From Planctomycetota bacterium (GTDB taxonomy: Bacteria > Planctomycetota > Phycisphaerae > Sedimentisphaerales > Anaerohalosphaeraceae), in NCBI GenBank assembly GCA_021160785.1, contig JAGHBX010000316.1, forward strand, positions 1 to 22,157: 22,157 nucleotides of DNA, given 5' to 3'. The translations under genes and the position numbers were made by a program. Each line of letters starts with the position of its first letter. Within the stretch, counting starts at the first letter, position 1. Under the pieces are notes generated by a model. The model saw nothing but the letters and a program-made list of their open reading frames with translations. It did no database searches and was not told where the DNA came from. This document shows, one piece after another, positions 8,498 to 14,870 of the stretch.

Positions 8498-11236
8498 ATG
8501 AGGAAAAAGAGTCATGTGGTGATTTTATTGGTTTTGGCGGGTTTTTGCTTTATTGCAACAGCCAATGCGGAACTGGTAATCACCGAAATCATGAGCGAAA
8601 GTGCTAACGGCGGCGAAATAGATGGAGACTGGTGGGAATTGACCAATACCGGCCCTTCGTCTGTTAACTTAACGGGCTATTCGTGGGACGATGAAAGTCA
8701 TCAGATTCCCGGCGCCGTTATATTTGGAAATATCATCATTGAGGCAGGTGAATCCATTATAATTATTGATGTACCTGCCGATGTTGCCGAGGAGCTATGG
8801 AAACCTGTCTGGAGTCTCGGTGCAGAGGTGAATGTATATAATCGTGAAAGCCACTTTACCGGGATCCCCCATGGTCTTGGTAGTTCCGATGGAGTGTTCC
8901 TCTACGATACCGGTAATGTATTGGTTACATCCGTCACGTATCCGAGCCGCACAACCGGATTCTCGAATGAGTGGGCGATAGACGGGACATTTCTCGGTCT
9001 CAGCGTTAGCGGCGAAAACGGCGCCTATCAAGCCATGTCCGACGTTGCTTCACCGGGCCATGCGGTGCAGAGTGAGCCGTGCAGCAGCTCGGGCAAAATG
9101 TTATACTGGACTGACAAGGATTTGTCTAAAATACAGAGATTGAATCTCGATAGCGGATGCCTCGAAGATATACTAACTGTCTCAGATGGGCTGGTCAACC
9201 CCCGCGGGTTTGCGATCGATACATCCAGCAATAAGATGTATTGGTCCGATGGTGCGCTCGGAGAAATTCACCGTGCCAACCTCGATGGATCGGGAAATAA
9301 GATACTTTTAGCAGGATTATCGTACCCGACCGATCTGGCGCTCGATACCGAAAACAGCAAAATATACTTCTCTGAGACAGGACAGGCCAGGATTCGAAAA
9401 GTCAATCTCGACGGAACAGGCCCGATCGAAAATGTTATTACCGGTACAGGTGTTCCGTACTACCTGACGCTCGATCTGCCAAACAGCAGGATTTACTGGG
9501 CTGACGTCAACAACACCGTCATCCGTCGTGCAAACCTTGACGGTACGGGTATTGAGGTTTTTATTTCGGGCCTGACCTACGTACGCGATGTCGTCCTCGA
9601 CGTACCTGGCAATAAGATTTACTGGTGTGACCGCTATGATTCAATTGTCCAGCGTGCAAACCTAAACGACGGTTCAGGCATAGAAATCCTCTACGGCCCG
9701 ACAGGCCTGGACCGTCCCCACGGCCTACTCCTTGACGATACCGATGACACGTTATACTGGACAGATACCGACACCACCGCCGTCTACCGCGGAAACAAAG
9801 AAGGAACCGCACCAATGGAAATACTCGCATCGGGATTGGACGGGCCGTGGGCGCTGGCGATTGTTATGGTAAGGGAGATCAAATATGTCGATACCGATGC
9901 AACAGGCGACAATGACGGAACAAGCTGGGAAGATGCTTTCAATCACCTCCAGGATGCCTTATCTGCTGCAGGGTCAGGCGATGAAATTTGGGTAGCCCAA
10001 GGCATCTATGAACCTGATGAGGATACTGACAATCCAACCGGAACAGGCGAGCGCGTTGCAACGTTCCAGCTCAAAAATGGCGTTGCCGTCAAGGGTGGCT
10101 ACGCCGGATTCGGCGAACCATATCCGGATGCGTGGGACGTAGAACTATATGAAACTATCCTCAGCGGCGACCTGTCAGGTAACGATGGGGCGGATTTTGT
10201 TAATAACGATGAGAACAGCTACCACATCGTCAACGGCGCCGGAACCAACTCAACGGCTGTGTTAGATGGCTTTATTATAACTGGCGGCAATGCCAATGGT
10301 TCTTTTATAAACGCCGCTGGTGCCGGAATGTACATGAATGATTATAGCAGCCCGACTGTGTTAAACTGCACTTTCAGAGGTAACTCGGCCATCAATGGCG
10401 GTGGAATGTTCATTGAGGAAGGCGGCACTTCAATAATTAAAAACTGCATCTTCATTCGTAACTCAGCGGGTAACTACGGTGGAGGATTATATGGTGAAGA
10501 TGAATGTGATTATACATTGGTCAACTGCATATTCACAAATAACAGGGCCGACTATGGTAGTGGAATTTACAATTTCGGAGGTGATATGAGTCGTCAATCG
10601 CTGACTAACTGTACATTCTACAACAATTGGGCCGGCTCCAATGGCGGCGGAATTTACAACACCCTGCATAGCTCTTCGACGTTGACCAACTGTATTTTCC
10701 GGGGCAACGGTGATAGCAGCGGAATAAATGAGTCCTCGCAGATTTATGGTTACAACCCGGATATCAACTATTGCTGCATTCAGGGTTGGACAGGCGGTCT
10801 GGGCGGAATTGGTAATCATGGAGATGATCCGCTGTTCGTAGACGCCGACGGAGTAGATGACATAGACGGCACCGAGGATGACGACCTGCGACTGTCGCAT
10901 GATTCTCCCTGCATCGATCATGGCGACAACGCCGCAATGCCCATCGGGCTAGAGACTGACCTGGATGGCCGGGCCAGGATTATAGACGGCGATTGTAACG
11001 ATACCGACATCGTGGATATGGGCGCCTACGAGTTCAACTTTGCTTATATGGGCGACTTCGATAATGATTGCGAGGTGGATTTTGGCGACTTTGCCATACT
11101 TGCACAGGCTTGGTTGACTGAGGCTGGAGATGTCCAATGGAATCCTGCTTGCGACATTGGCATCCCTAATGATAGTTCCATCAATATGCCGGACCTTCAT
11201 GTATTTGTCGAAAACTGGCTGGCAGGTGTTGAGTAG
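8498..11236 (+). CDS. Giant secreted protein: lamin-tail, YWTD propeller, beta-helix, dockerin
   Basis: 912 aa, starting at ATG 8498 with a strong GGGAGGG (8483-8489), only 21 bases after the previous gene, so the two are co-transcribed. A signal peptide (about 1-24, ending TANA) is followed by a lamin-tail-like LTD domain (about 25-190, 'LVITEIMSE', 'DWWELTNTGPSSVNLTGY'). Next come at least six YWTD/LDL-receptor-B-type propeller blades (about 200-455, 'KMLYWTD', 'KMYWSDG', 'RIYWADV', 'KIYWCDR', 'TLYWTDT', with 'RANLDG' between). A beta-helix unit (about 460-840) opens with 'IKYVDTDATGDNDGTSW' and closes with the 'CCIQGWTGG...DDDLRL' block shared with the upstream protein. A full two-hand dockerin-like tail follows ('GDFDNDCEVDFGDF', then 'WNPACDIG' and 'INMPDLHVF'). 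The role is probably adhesion or assembly at the cell surface. No catalytic residues were recognised. Confidence 0.85.
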   Translation: MRKKSHVVILLVLAGFCFIATANAELVITEIMSESANGGEIDGDWWELTNTGPSSVNLTGYSWDDESHQIPGAVIFGNIIIEAGESIIIIDVPADVAEELWKPVWSLGAEVNVYNRESHFTGIPHGLGSSDGVFLYDTGNVLVTSVTYPSRTTGFSNEWAIDGTFLGLSVSGENGAYQAMSDVASPGHAVQSEPCSSSGKMLYWTDKDLSKIQRLNLDSGCLEDILTVSDGLVNPRGFAIDTSSNKMYWSDGALGEIHRANLDGSGNKILLAGLSYPTDLALDTENSKIYFSETGQARIRKVNLDGTGPIENVITGTGVPYYLTLDLPNSRIYWADVNNTVIRRANLDGTGIEVFISGLTYVRDVVLDVPGNKIYWCDRYDSIVQRANLNDGSGIEILYGPTGLDRPHGLLLDDTDDTLYWTDTDTTAVYRGNKEGTAPMEILASGLDGPWALAIVMVREIKYVDTDATGDNDGTSWEDAFNHLQDALSAAGSGDEIWVAQGIYEPDEDTDNPTGTGERVATFQLKNGVAVKGGYAGFGEPYPDAWDVELYETILSGDLSGNDGADFVNNDENSYHIVNGAGTNSTAVLDGFIITGGNANGSFINAAGAGMYMNDYSSPTVLNCTFRGNSAINGGGMFIEEGGTSIIKNCIFIRNSAGNYGGGLYGEDECDYTLVNCIFTNNRADYGSGIYNFGGDMSRQSLTNCTFYNNWAGSNGGGIYNTLHSSSTLTNCIFRGNGDSSGINESSQIYGYNPDINYCCIQGWTGGLGGIGNHGDDPLFVDADGVDDIDGTEDDDLRLSHDSPCIDHGDNAAMPIGLETDLDGRARIIDGDCNDTDIVDMGAYEFNFAYMGDFDNDCEVDFGDFAILAQAWLTEAGDVQWNPACDIGIPNDSSINMPDLHVFVENWLAGVE

Positions 11237-11242
11237 TTGCAT

Positions 11243-11371
11243 ATGCGGGTTATATTACGTTATGGCGGCACATCCGGAGCCGGTAAATCATACTTCGGTG
11301 AACCGGCAATCCGGTATGATTTCGTGCTGTGCGATCATGGAAACCGCCCAAAATGCCGGTTTTTGATTTGA
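11243..11371 (+). pseudogene. Relic of a beta-helix protein C-terminus
   Basis: A 42-codon ORF six bases after the previous stop contains 'RYGGTSGAGKSYFGEP'. This matches the pre-dockerin segment 'AYGGTAEASKSYFGEP' near the end of the protein encoded at 5066-8476. After it the ORF has no dockerin motif, and it has no visible ribosome site. It is best read as a leftover from duplication or deletion among tandem beta-helix genes. The GxxGxGKS look-alike is coincidental. Confidence 0.55.
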
Positions 11372-11396
11372 CGCCACTTCCTTTTTAGGCTATCGT
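11368..11396 (+). promoter_or_regulatory. Candidate promoter for the YbjQ-like gene
   Basis: TTGACG (11368-11373), a 17-base spacer and TATCGT (11391-11396) lie about 50 bases before the YbjQ-like start. The -35 matches five of six consensus bases and the -10 four of six. It overlaps the end of the relic ORF. Confidence 0.45.
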
Positions 11397-11447
11397 ACCC
11401 CATTGGAGCAAAAGGCCTGTCAGATAAATGAAAAGGAGAAAGAGCTT

Positions 11448-11774
11448 ATGGACGTTCAAATCTTCACCACCCCTATCCTCGACGGTATCACTATCAAGGA
11501 ATACAAGGGAATCGTGATCACTCGTAATGTGCGGGCGCTGAATATCATTCGCGACTTTTTCACCTCATTCCGCGATATCTTCGGCGGACGAAGCGGCTCG
11601 TATCAGGAGGTCATGAGAGATATGCAGGATGAAGTCATCGCCGAACTCAGGGCCGAGGCCAGAAGGCTCGGCGCAAATGCCATTGTAGGTTTCACCATCG
11701 ACTATGACAATGTTGGCGCAAAGAGCAAATCACTGCTAATGGCTTCGGCAAGAGGAACCGCCGTCGTTATATAA
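11448..11774 (+). CDS. YbjQ-like (UPF0145/DUF74) putative heavy-metal-binding protein
   Basis: 108 aa, the usual size of YbjQ proteins. The start is ATG 11448 with AGGAG (11434-11438). An in-frame ATG at 11403 lacks comparable support. Family landmarks are the N-terminal 'TTPILDGITIKEYKGIV', the central 'FGGRSGSYQEVMRDMQDEVIAEL' type helix (about 48-68), 'EARRLGANAIVGFTIDYD' and a final beta strand. Members form small-protein oligomers annotated as possible metal binders, but the physiological role is not established. The stop is 51 bases before a membrane-anchored protein gene, so the two are probably one operon. Confidence 0.85.
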   Translation: MDVQIFTTPILDGITIKEYKGIVITRNVRALNIIRDFFTSFRDIFGGRSGSYQEVMRDMQDEVIAELRAEARRLGANAIVGFTIDYDNVGAKSKSLLMASARGTAVVI

Positions 11775-11825
11775 CAATGCCTGTTGCCGCCAAATGCAAA
11801 GAAGATATGCGGAGGAATATTCGTA

Positions 11826-12587
11826 TTGGAAACTTACGTTCTTACAATAACGATTATCTTTATTATTGTAACCGCCTTCATCGGCGCTTTTGTCAGGGGC
11901 AGGCACCGCGACAAGTGTCTCAAGGCTTTTGCGAATTATATCATCACACTTGAGGACATGTCCGGCAAATGCATCTGGGGCAAGCTGCGTATTGAAACGA
12001 CGGGGCTGGAACTGGCCTACGCCGAAAAGCATGCCGACGCCGACGGCCATGTCGAAGCCACCTTTATCCTTTATAAGGGCGAGTTTGCCAATATGCGGGC
12101 GCTGGTCCGGTTCCACGACGATCTGACCGAAAAGGGACGAGCCCAAAGACAAAAAGACCTCAAGAGAACCTGGCATCCCGGTATGCTCAGACGGTTGCGC
12201 AGAAAGGCTGCAAATGTGTTCAAGACCGTTCGCGATTCGGTGATGGAAGTTGTCAACCTGCTGCTGAGCCAGGCCAAGAAACACTCGGTGGCGGGAGGTG
12301 TCCTCGGCGCACAGGACAAGTATGTTTCGCAGATCAAGCAGGAACTCATCGGTGCGGCGGGCACTTCGTATGAGCCGCTGTTGGAGCGGCATATCGGCCA
12401 TGTCGTTGTGCTGGAGATGATAAAGGATGACAAGGTCATTGAATATCCCGGCGTGCTGAAGGACTATACCGCCGAATTTATCGAGATCATGGACGTCAAC
12501 TACCGCCCCGACGACAGCCAGCCCATCCGAAAGGCCGACCTGGTCGTACCCCGAAGATGCGGCATAGTCCGCCACCTCGGCGAATAA
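11826..12587 (+). CDS. Uncharacterised membrane-anchored protein
   Basis: I do not recognise this protein (about 253 aa). I prefer the TTG at 11826 because GGAGGA (11811-11816) sits at good spacing before it. Another TTG start at 11784 would add 14 residues with no ribosome site. The N-terminus is one strong transmembrane helix (LTITIIFIIVTAFIGAFV, about residues 5-22) followed by basic residues, predicting a single-pass protein with a cytoplasmic body. The body is charged, with a basic helical stretch (about 105-140, 'HPGMLRRLRRKAANVFKTV') and a C-terminal part rich in beta strands ('GHVVVLEMIKDDKVIEYPGVL', then 'FIEIMDVNY') that may be a small barrel. No catalytic motif is visible. It follows the YbjQ-like gene. 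Confidence 0.75.
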   Translation: METYVLTITIIFIIVTAFIGAFVRGRHRDKCLKAFANYIITLEDMSGKCIWGKLRIETTGLELAYAEKHADADGHVEATFILYKGEFANMRALVRFHDDLTEKGRAQRQKDLKRTWHPGMLRRLRRKAANVFKTVRDSVMEVVNLLLSQAKKHSVAGGVLGAQDKYVSQIKQELIGAAGTSYEPLLERHIGHVVVLEMIKDDKVIEYPGVLKDYTAEFIEIMDVNYRPDDSQPIRKADLVVPRRCGIVRHLGE

Positions 12588-12644
12588 CACACCCTTAGGG
12601 CGGTAAGTTCTCGCGGCTAAAATGCTCATTACGGCCGAAAAACC

Positions 12645-12673
12645 TTGATTTTTCGCTCTAACTGTGGTATAAT
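12645..12673 (+). promoter_or_regulatory. Near-consensus extended -10 promoter facing repeat DNA
   Basis: TTGATT (12645-12650), exactly 17 bases, then a perfect TATAAT (12668-12673) preceded by TG-G. A GGGGGAG (12711-12717) and a GTG (12727) follow at normal spacing. However, the frame they open (12727-13176) runs straight into the AAACCCAAT repeats and reads 'ETNPI/KTNPI', not a credible protein. It may drive a non-coding transcript, or be the surviving promoter and leader of a gene replaced by repeats. Confidence 0.6.
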
Positions 12674-12833
12674 GCGTTGCGTAGTTAAGGATAAATCTGC
12701 ACCGAAAACAGGGGGAGTTACAAACCGTGCCTGTCCAACCGTCACATCACGTTTCGAGCTTCATATTTCGAATTTCGGGCTTGTTTCGGATTTCGATATT
12801 CGGATTTCCCCCGATCCGTCGGGGCGTATTATG

Positions 12834-13272
12834 CGAAACAAACCCAATCTCAGCCCGGCCAACAGCCGCTTTTTACAAAACAAACCCAATCACCACCCAT
12901 TTCAAGCCAACCACGCTGGCCGAAGGTCAGTCTGGAGTTTATCCCGGCGCGCCGGGGATGTACATCGGGAAACCCAATCTCCCTGTACGGGCACGGCATG
13001 CCGTGCCCCAAAAACGCAAAACAAACCCAATTCCAGCACACCAGGTGTCCAACCACTCCGTCCGCACCCCAAAAAATGCAAAACAAACCCAATCCGGGTA
13101 CCCACGCTGGCCGAAGGTCAGTCCCGACTTGTCGGGGAACCCAATTTCCGGCGCGCCGGACAAAACTAAGGACTAAAGACTATATGCTAAAGACTGATTT
13201 TAACGAAACGAACCCAATCTACGAACTACCAACCACCAACTACCAACTATTTATGCGAAACAAACCCAATTT
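12834..13272 (+). repeat. AAACCCAAT dispersed-repeat field
   Basis: Eight copies of AACCCAAT, mostly as (G/A)AAACAAACCCAAT, start at 12841, 12883, 12971, 13024, 13086, 13138, 13211 and 13263, with irregular steps of 42 to 88 bases. Between them lie two copies of CCACGCTGGCCGAAGGTCAGT (about 12911 and 13101, each overlapping a repeat boundary), two CCGGCGCGCCGG palindromes (12943-12956, 13147-13160) and a CCCGA-N4-TCGGG hairpin (13123-13136). In several frames it reads 'NKPN' or 'TNPI', so automatic ORF calling makes false proteins here. It makes up the core of the 870-base gap between real genes at 12587 and 13462. Confidence 0.85.
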
Positions 13273-13389
13273 CCAACCACCAATATACATTCTACAATCT
13301 ACAATATACAATCCCAAGGCGTGTTTTTCGTTGACAAAGCGGGTCCGGGCGGTGCAAAATGACTATTGACAAATGACTAATTTACTATT
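13165..13389 (+). repeat. Blocks of short near-tandem words
   Basis: Four low-complexity blocks built from 7- to 10-base words lie in a row: ACTAAGGACTAAAGACT (about 13165-13196), ACTACCAACCACCAACTACC (about 13223-13250), TCTACAATCTACAATATAC (about 13290-13313) and ATGACTATTGACAAATGACT (about 13359-13378). The third type also appears inverted at 20561-20590. They are imperfect and do not form a microsatellite of one unit. Confidence 0.6.
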
Positions 13390-13431
13390 TTGGTGGTTTG
13401 TTGGCCGATGATGCGAAAAAAGTACCGGACA
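13318..13431 (+). repeat. Composite repeat, copy 1 (upstream of lipoprotein gene)
   Basis: Module A (13321-13378) contains GTTGACAAAGCGGGTCCGGG and GCAAAATGACTATTGAC. Module B (13389-13431) reads in one frame 'FGGLLADDAKKVPD' and ends at a TAG 11 bases before the next gene's ribosome site region. TTGACA (13331-13336) with CAAAAT 18 bases later could act as a promoter. Copies 2 and 3 lie at 14112 and 16172. Confidence 0.7.
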
Positions 13432-13461
13432 TCTTCAATTCGCCTTAGAAAAGGAGAAGTC

Positions 13462-14010
13462 ATGAAGTCCAAACTGTTCTTAATCGTGTTGTTATTAGCT
13501 GCAATTTTTACCGTTGGCTGCCCACGGGATAAGCAGTCTCAGGACGACGAGTTGGCGAGAGTTGGCAATCTGCCCTATCAATTACAAAGTCTTGTCGGCG
13601 TTAAGGACGTATGGATCCTTGTTGATTACTTAGACGAAAATGCCCTGTCTACGGGCCTGACCGAAGAGCAAATTAAAAAAGACGTTGAATCAAAGTTGCG
13701 GCTTAACGGGATTAAGGTCAACGCAAGGCAAGAGAGAGCTGCCTTTAAGGATGGGGCATACCTTCATATAAGCATCAACACCCTTGCCTTCACGGACAGC
13801 CCGGATATAGTCTTTGGTGTTTCTGTCGAGTTGTCCCAGCCAGTTGAGCTTCGTACGGCTCGATCCAGGTCGGCCCGGGCGATAACATGGTACGACCGTT
13901 GCGTAGGAATGTATCCGGCGAGCGAATTCGCAGAAAGCACCAGACAGGAAGTCAAAAATGGCGCCGATACCTTCATATACGACTACTTCATAGCAAACCC
14001 AAAGAAATAA
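13462..14010 (+). CDS. Putative lipoprotein of unknown function
   Basis: 182 aa, not recognised. ATG 13462 follows AAGGAG (13451-13456). In-frame upstream codons belong to the composite repeat. The N-terminus (MKSKLFLIVLLLAAIFTVGC) is a lipoprotein-type signal with Cys20 as the likely lipidated residue, although Thr at -3 is not ideal. The mature part opens with a charged linker, followed by a mixed alpha/beta domain ('VKDVWILVDYLDENALSTGL', 'EEQIKKDVESKLRLNGIKV', 'AYLHISINTLAF', 'FGVSVELSQPVEL') and a C-terminal helix ending 'FIYDYFIANPKK'. The pattern of strands around a 'lteeqi...ve..lr..gi.v' helix resembles small envelope proteins of unknown role. It stands alone between two copies of the composite repeat. 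Confidence 0.75.
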   Translation: MKSKLFLIVLLLAAIFTVGCPRDKQSQDDELARVGNLPYQLQSLVGVKDVWILVDYLDENALSTGLTEEQIKKDVESKLRLNGIKVNARQERAAFKDGAYLHISINTLAFTDSPDIVFGVSVELSQPVELRTARSRSARAITWYDRCVGMYPASEFAESTRQEVKNGADTFIYDYFIANPKK

Positions 14011-14087
14011 CATGGACAGAACTCAGGAGTCAGGAGGGAAAAAAGTTGTCCGCAGATTTCGCAGAGGGCGCAGAGAACTGCAACCAC

Positions 14088-14101
14088 CCCGGCGCGCCGG
14101 G
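14088..14101. repeat. CCCGGCGCGCCGGG palindrome
   Basis: A perfect 14-base palindrome in the gap after the lipoprotein gene, just past a GTCCGCAGATTTCGCAGAG element. The same core occurs at 12943-12956, 13147-13160 and 20631-20644, each time in repeat DNA and never, as far as I can see, inside a gene of this window. Confidence 0.65.
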
Positions 14102-14111
14102 ATAAACTGGA

Positions 14112-14272
14112 ACCTGCGGATGGATGGGTTTTTGGTTGACAAAGCGGGTCCGGGCGGCTTAGATGATTGATAAGCGAAAATTGCGGATTTTGGGGTTTTG
14201 TTGGGGAAAGATGCGAAACAGGTTTCTGACGCGAATGGGATCTTTATTTATGCCGTGAAGGGTATTCTATGA
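14112..14272 (+). repeat. Composite repeat, copy 2 (upstream of darT)
   Basis: Starts with CTGCGGATGGATGGGTTTTT, then TTGACA (14136-14141) in module A, then module B (14186 onward) reading 'DFGVLLGKDAKQVSDANG' and on in frame through 'IFIYAVKGIL' to TGA at 14270-14272. This TGA overlaps the darT ATG as ATGA. It looks like the 3' end of a lost gene with darT joined directly to it. Modules A and B share a frame in this copy, broken only by a TGA-TAA pair. Confidence 0.65.
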
Positions 14273-14856
14273 GCCATCGTGTTACGGAGTTGCATAGTAT
14301 TATGCCAATAAAGAACATACCCTCTGTCATGGAGTATGGCATTCTTTCACATGAGCAGGCGTCTAAGTTGCCCCATCAAGATATTTCTTTGCCTGATGTA
14401 CAGGATAGGCGAAGGAACGAGAAGGTTGGAAAATTGACGTTGCATCAGTATGCAAATTTGTATTTTTGTGCCCGAAATCCAATGCTGTATCTAAGAATAG
14501 ACAAGAAAGATAGTTTGTGCATCTTGCGAGTTTCAAAAGATATCTTGAAATGCAAAGGGGTTGTTCTTTCCGATCGGAATGCATCGGCTTATGATTATGT
14601 CAAGTTTTATGAGTCTCCTCAGGGATTACACCACATAGATTTCGACCTGGTCTTTGCTGAATATTGGACAGACGACAATCAGTTTGAGTATTGGCGAAAG
14701 AAATCTGTTAAGTGCGCTGAAGTTCTTGTTCCACATTGTATCGGGGTCGAGTATATTGAAAGTGTTTATGTGGCCAATGATACCGGCAAAGTGAAAATCG
14801 AAAATAAAGGATTTAGCAAACCTATTGCTATAAATGCGCATATGTTCTTTATGTGA
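14269..14856 (+). CDS. darT: DarT-like DNA ADP-ribosyltransferase toxin (DUF4433)
   Basis: 195 aa, close to the usual DarT length of about 200-220. ATG 14269 follows GAAGGG (14256-14261). The N-terminal NAD-binding features of DarT are present: 'ELHSIMPIKNIPSVMEYGILS' type opening with His9, an Arg cluster 'QDRRRN' (45-50) and 'YFCARNPMLY' (65-74). The C-terminal 'KCAEVLVPHCIGVEYIESV' places Glu151 where DarT has its catalytic Glu in 'AE.LVP'. Known DarTs use NAD+ to ADP-ribosylate thymidine in single-stranded DNA, halting replication of the cell or an infecting phage. darG follows after 14 bases, which supports the call. The gene is noticeably AT-richer than the flanking host genes and is joined to a repeat, both signs of transfer. 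Confidence 0.9.
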   Translation: MSHRVTELHSIMPIKNIPSVMEYGILSHEQASKLPHQDISLPDVQDRRRNEKVGKLTLHQYANLYFCARNPMLYLRIDKKDSLCILRVSKDILKCKGVVLSDRNASAYDYVKFYESPQGLHHIDFDLVFAEYWTDDNQFEYWRKKSVKCAEVLVPHCIGVEYIESVYVANDTGKVKIENKGFSKPIAINAHMFFM

Positions 14857-14870
14857 TAGAGGCACCAATT

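Noticed and set aside
11243..11371. P-loop-like GGTSGAGKS motif suggesting a small ATPase
   Set aside because: The surrounding residues match the pre-dockerin 'YGGTAEASKSYFGEP' of the upstream beta-helix protein, and the ORF is only 42 codons with no ribosome site or other ATPase motif.
12834..13272. CRISPR array
   Set aside because: The repeated core is under 20 bases, spacing varies from 42 to 88 bases, the spacers share internal words, and there are no cas genes.
12645..13369. Overlapping ORFs encoding NKPN/TNPI-rich proteins
   Set aside because: Three frames are open over the same repeat field because the repeat lacks stops. The composition is set by the repeat, and the frames conflict.
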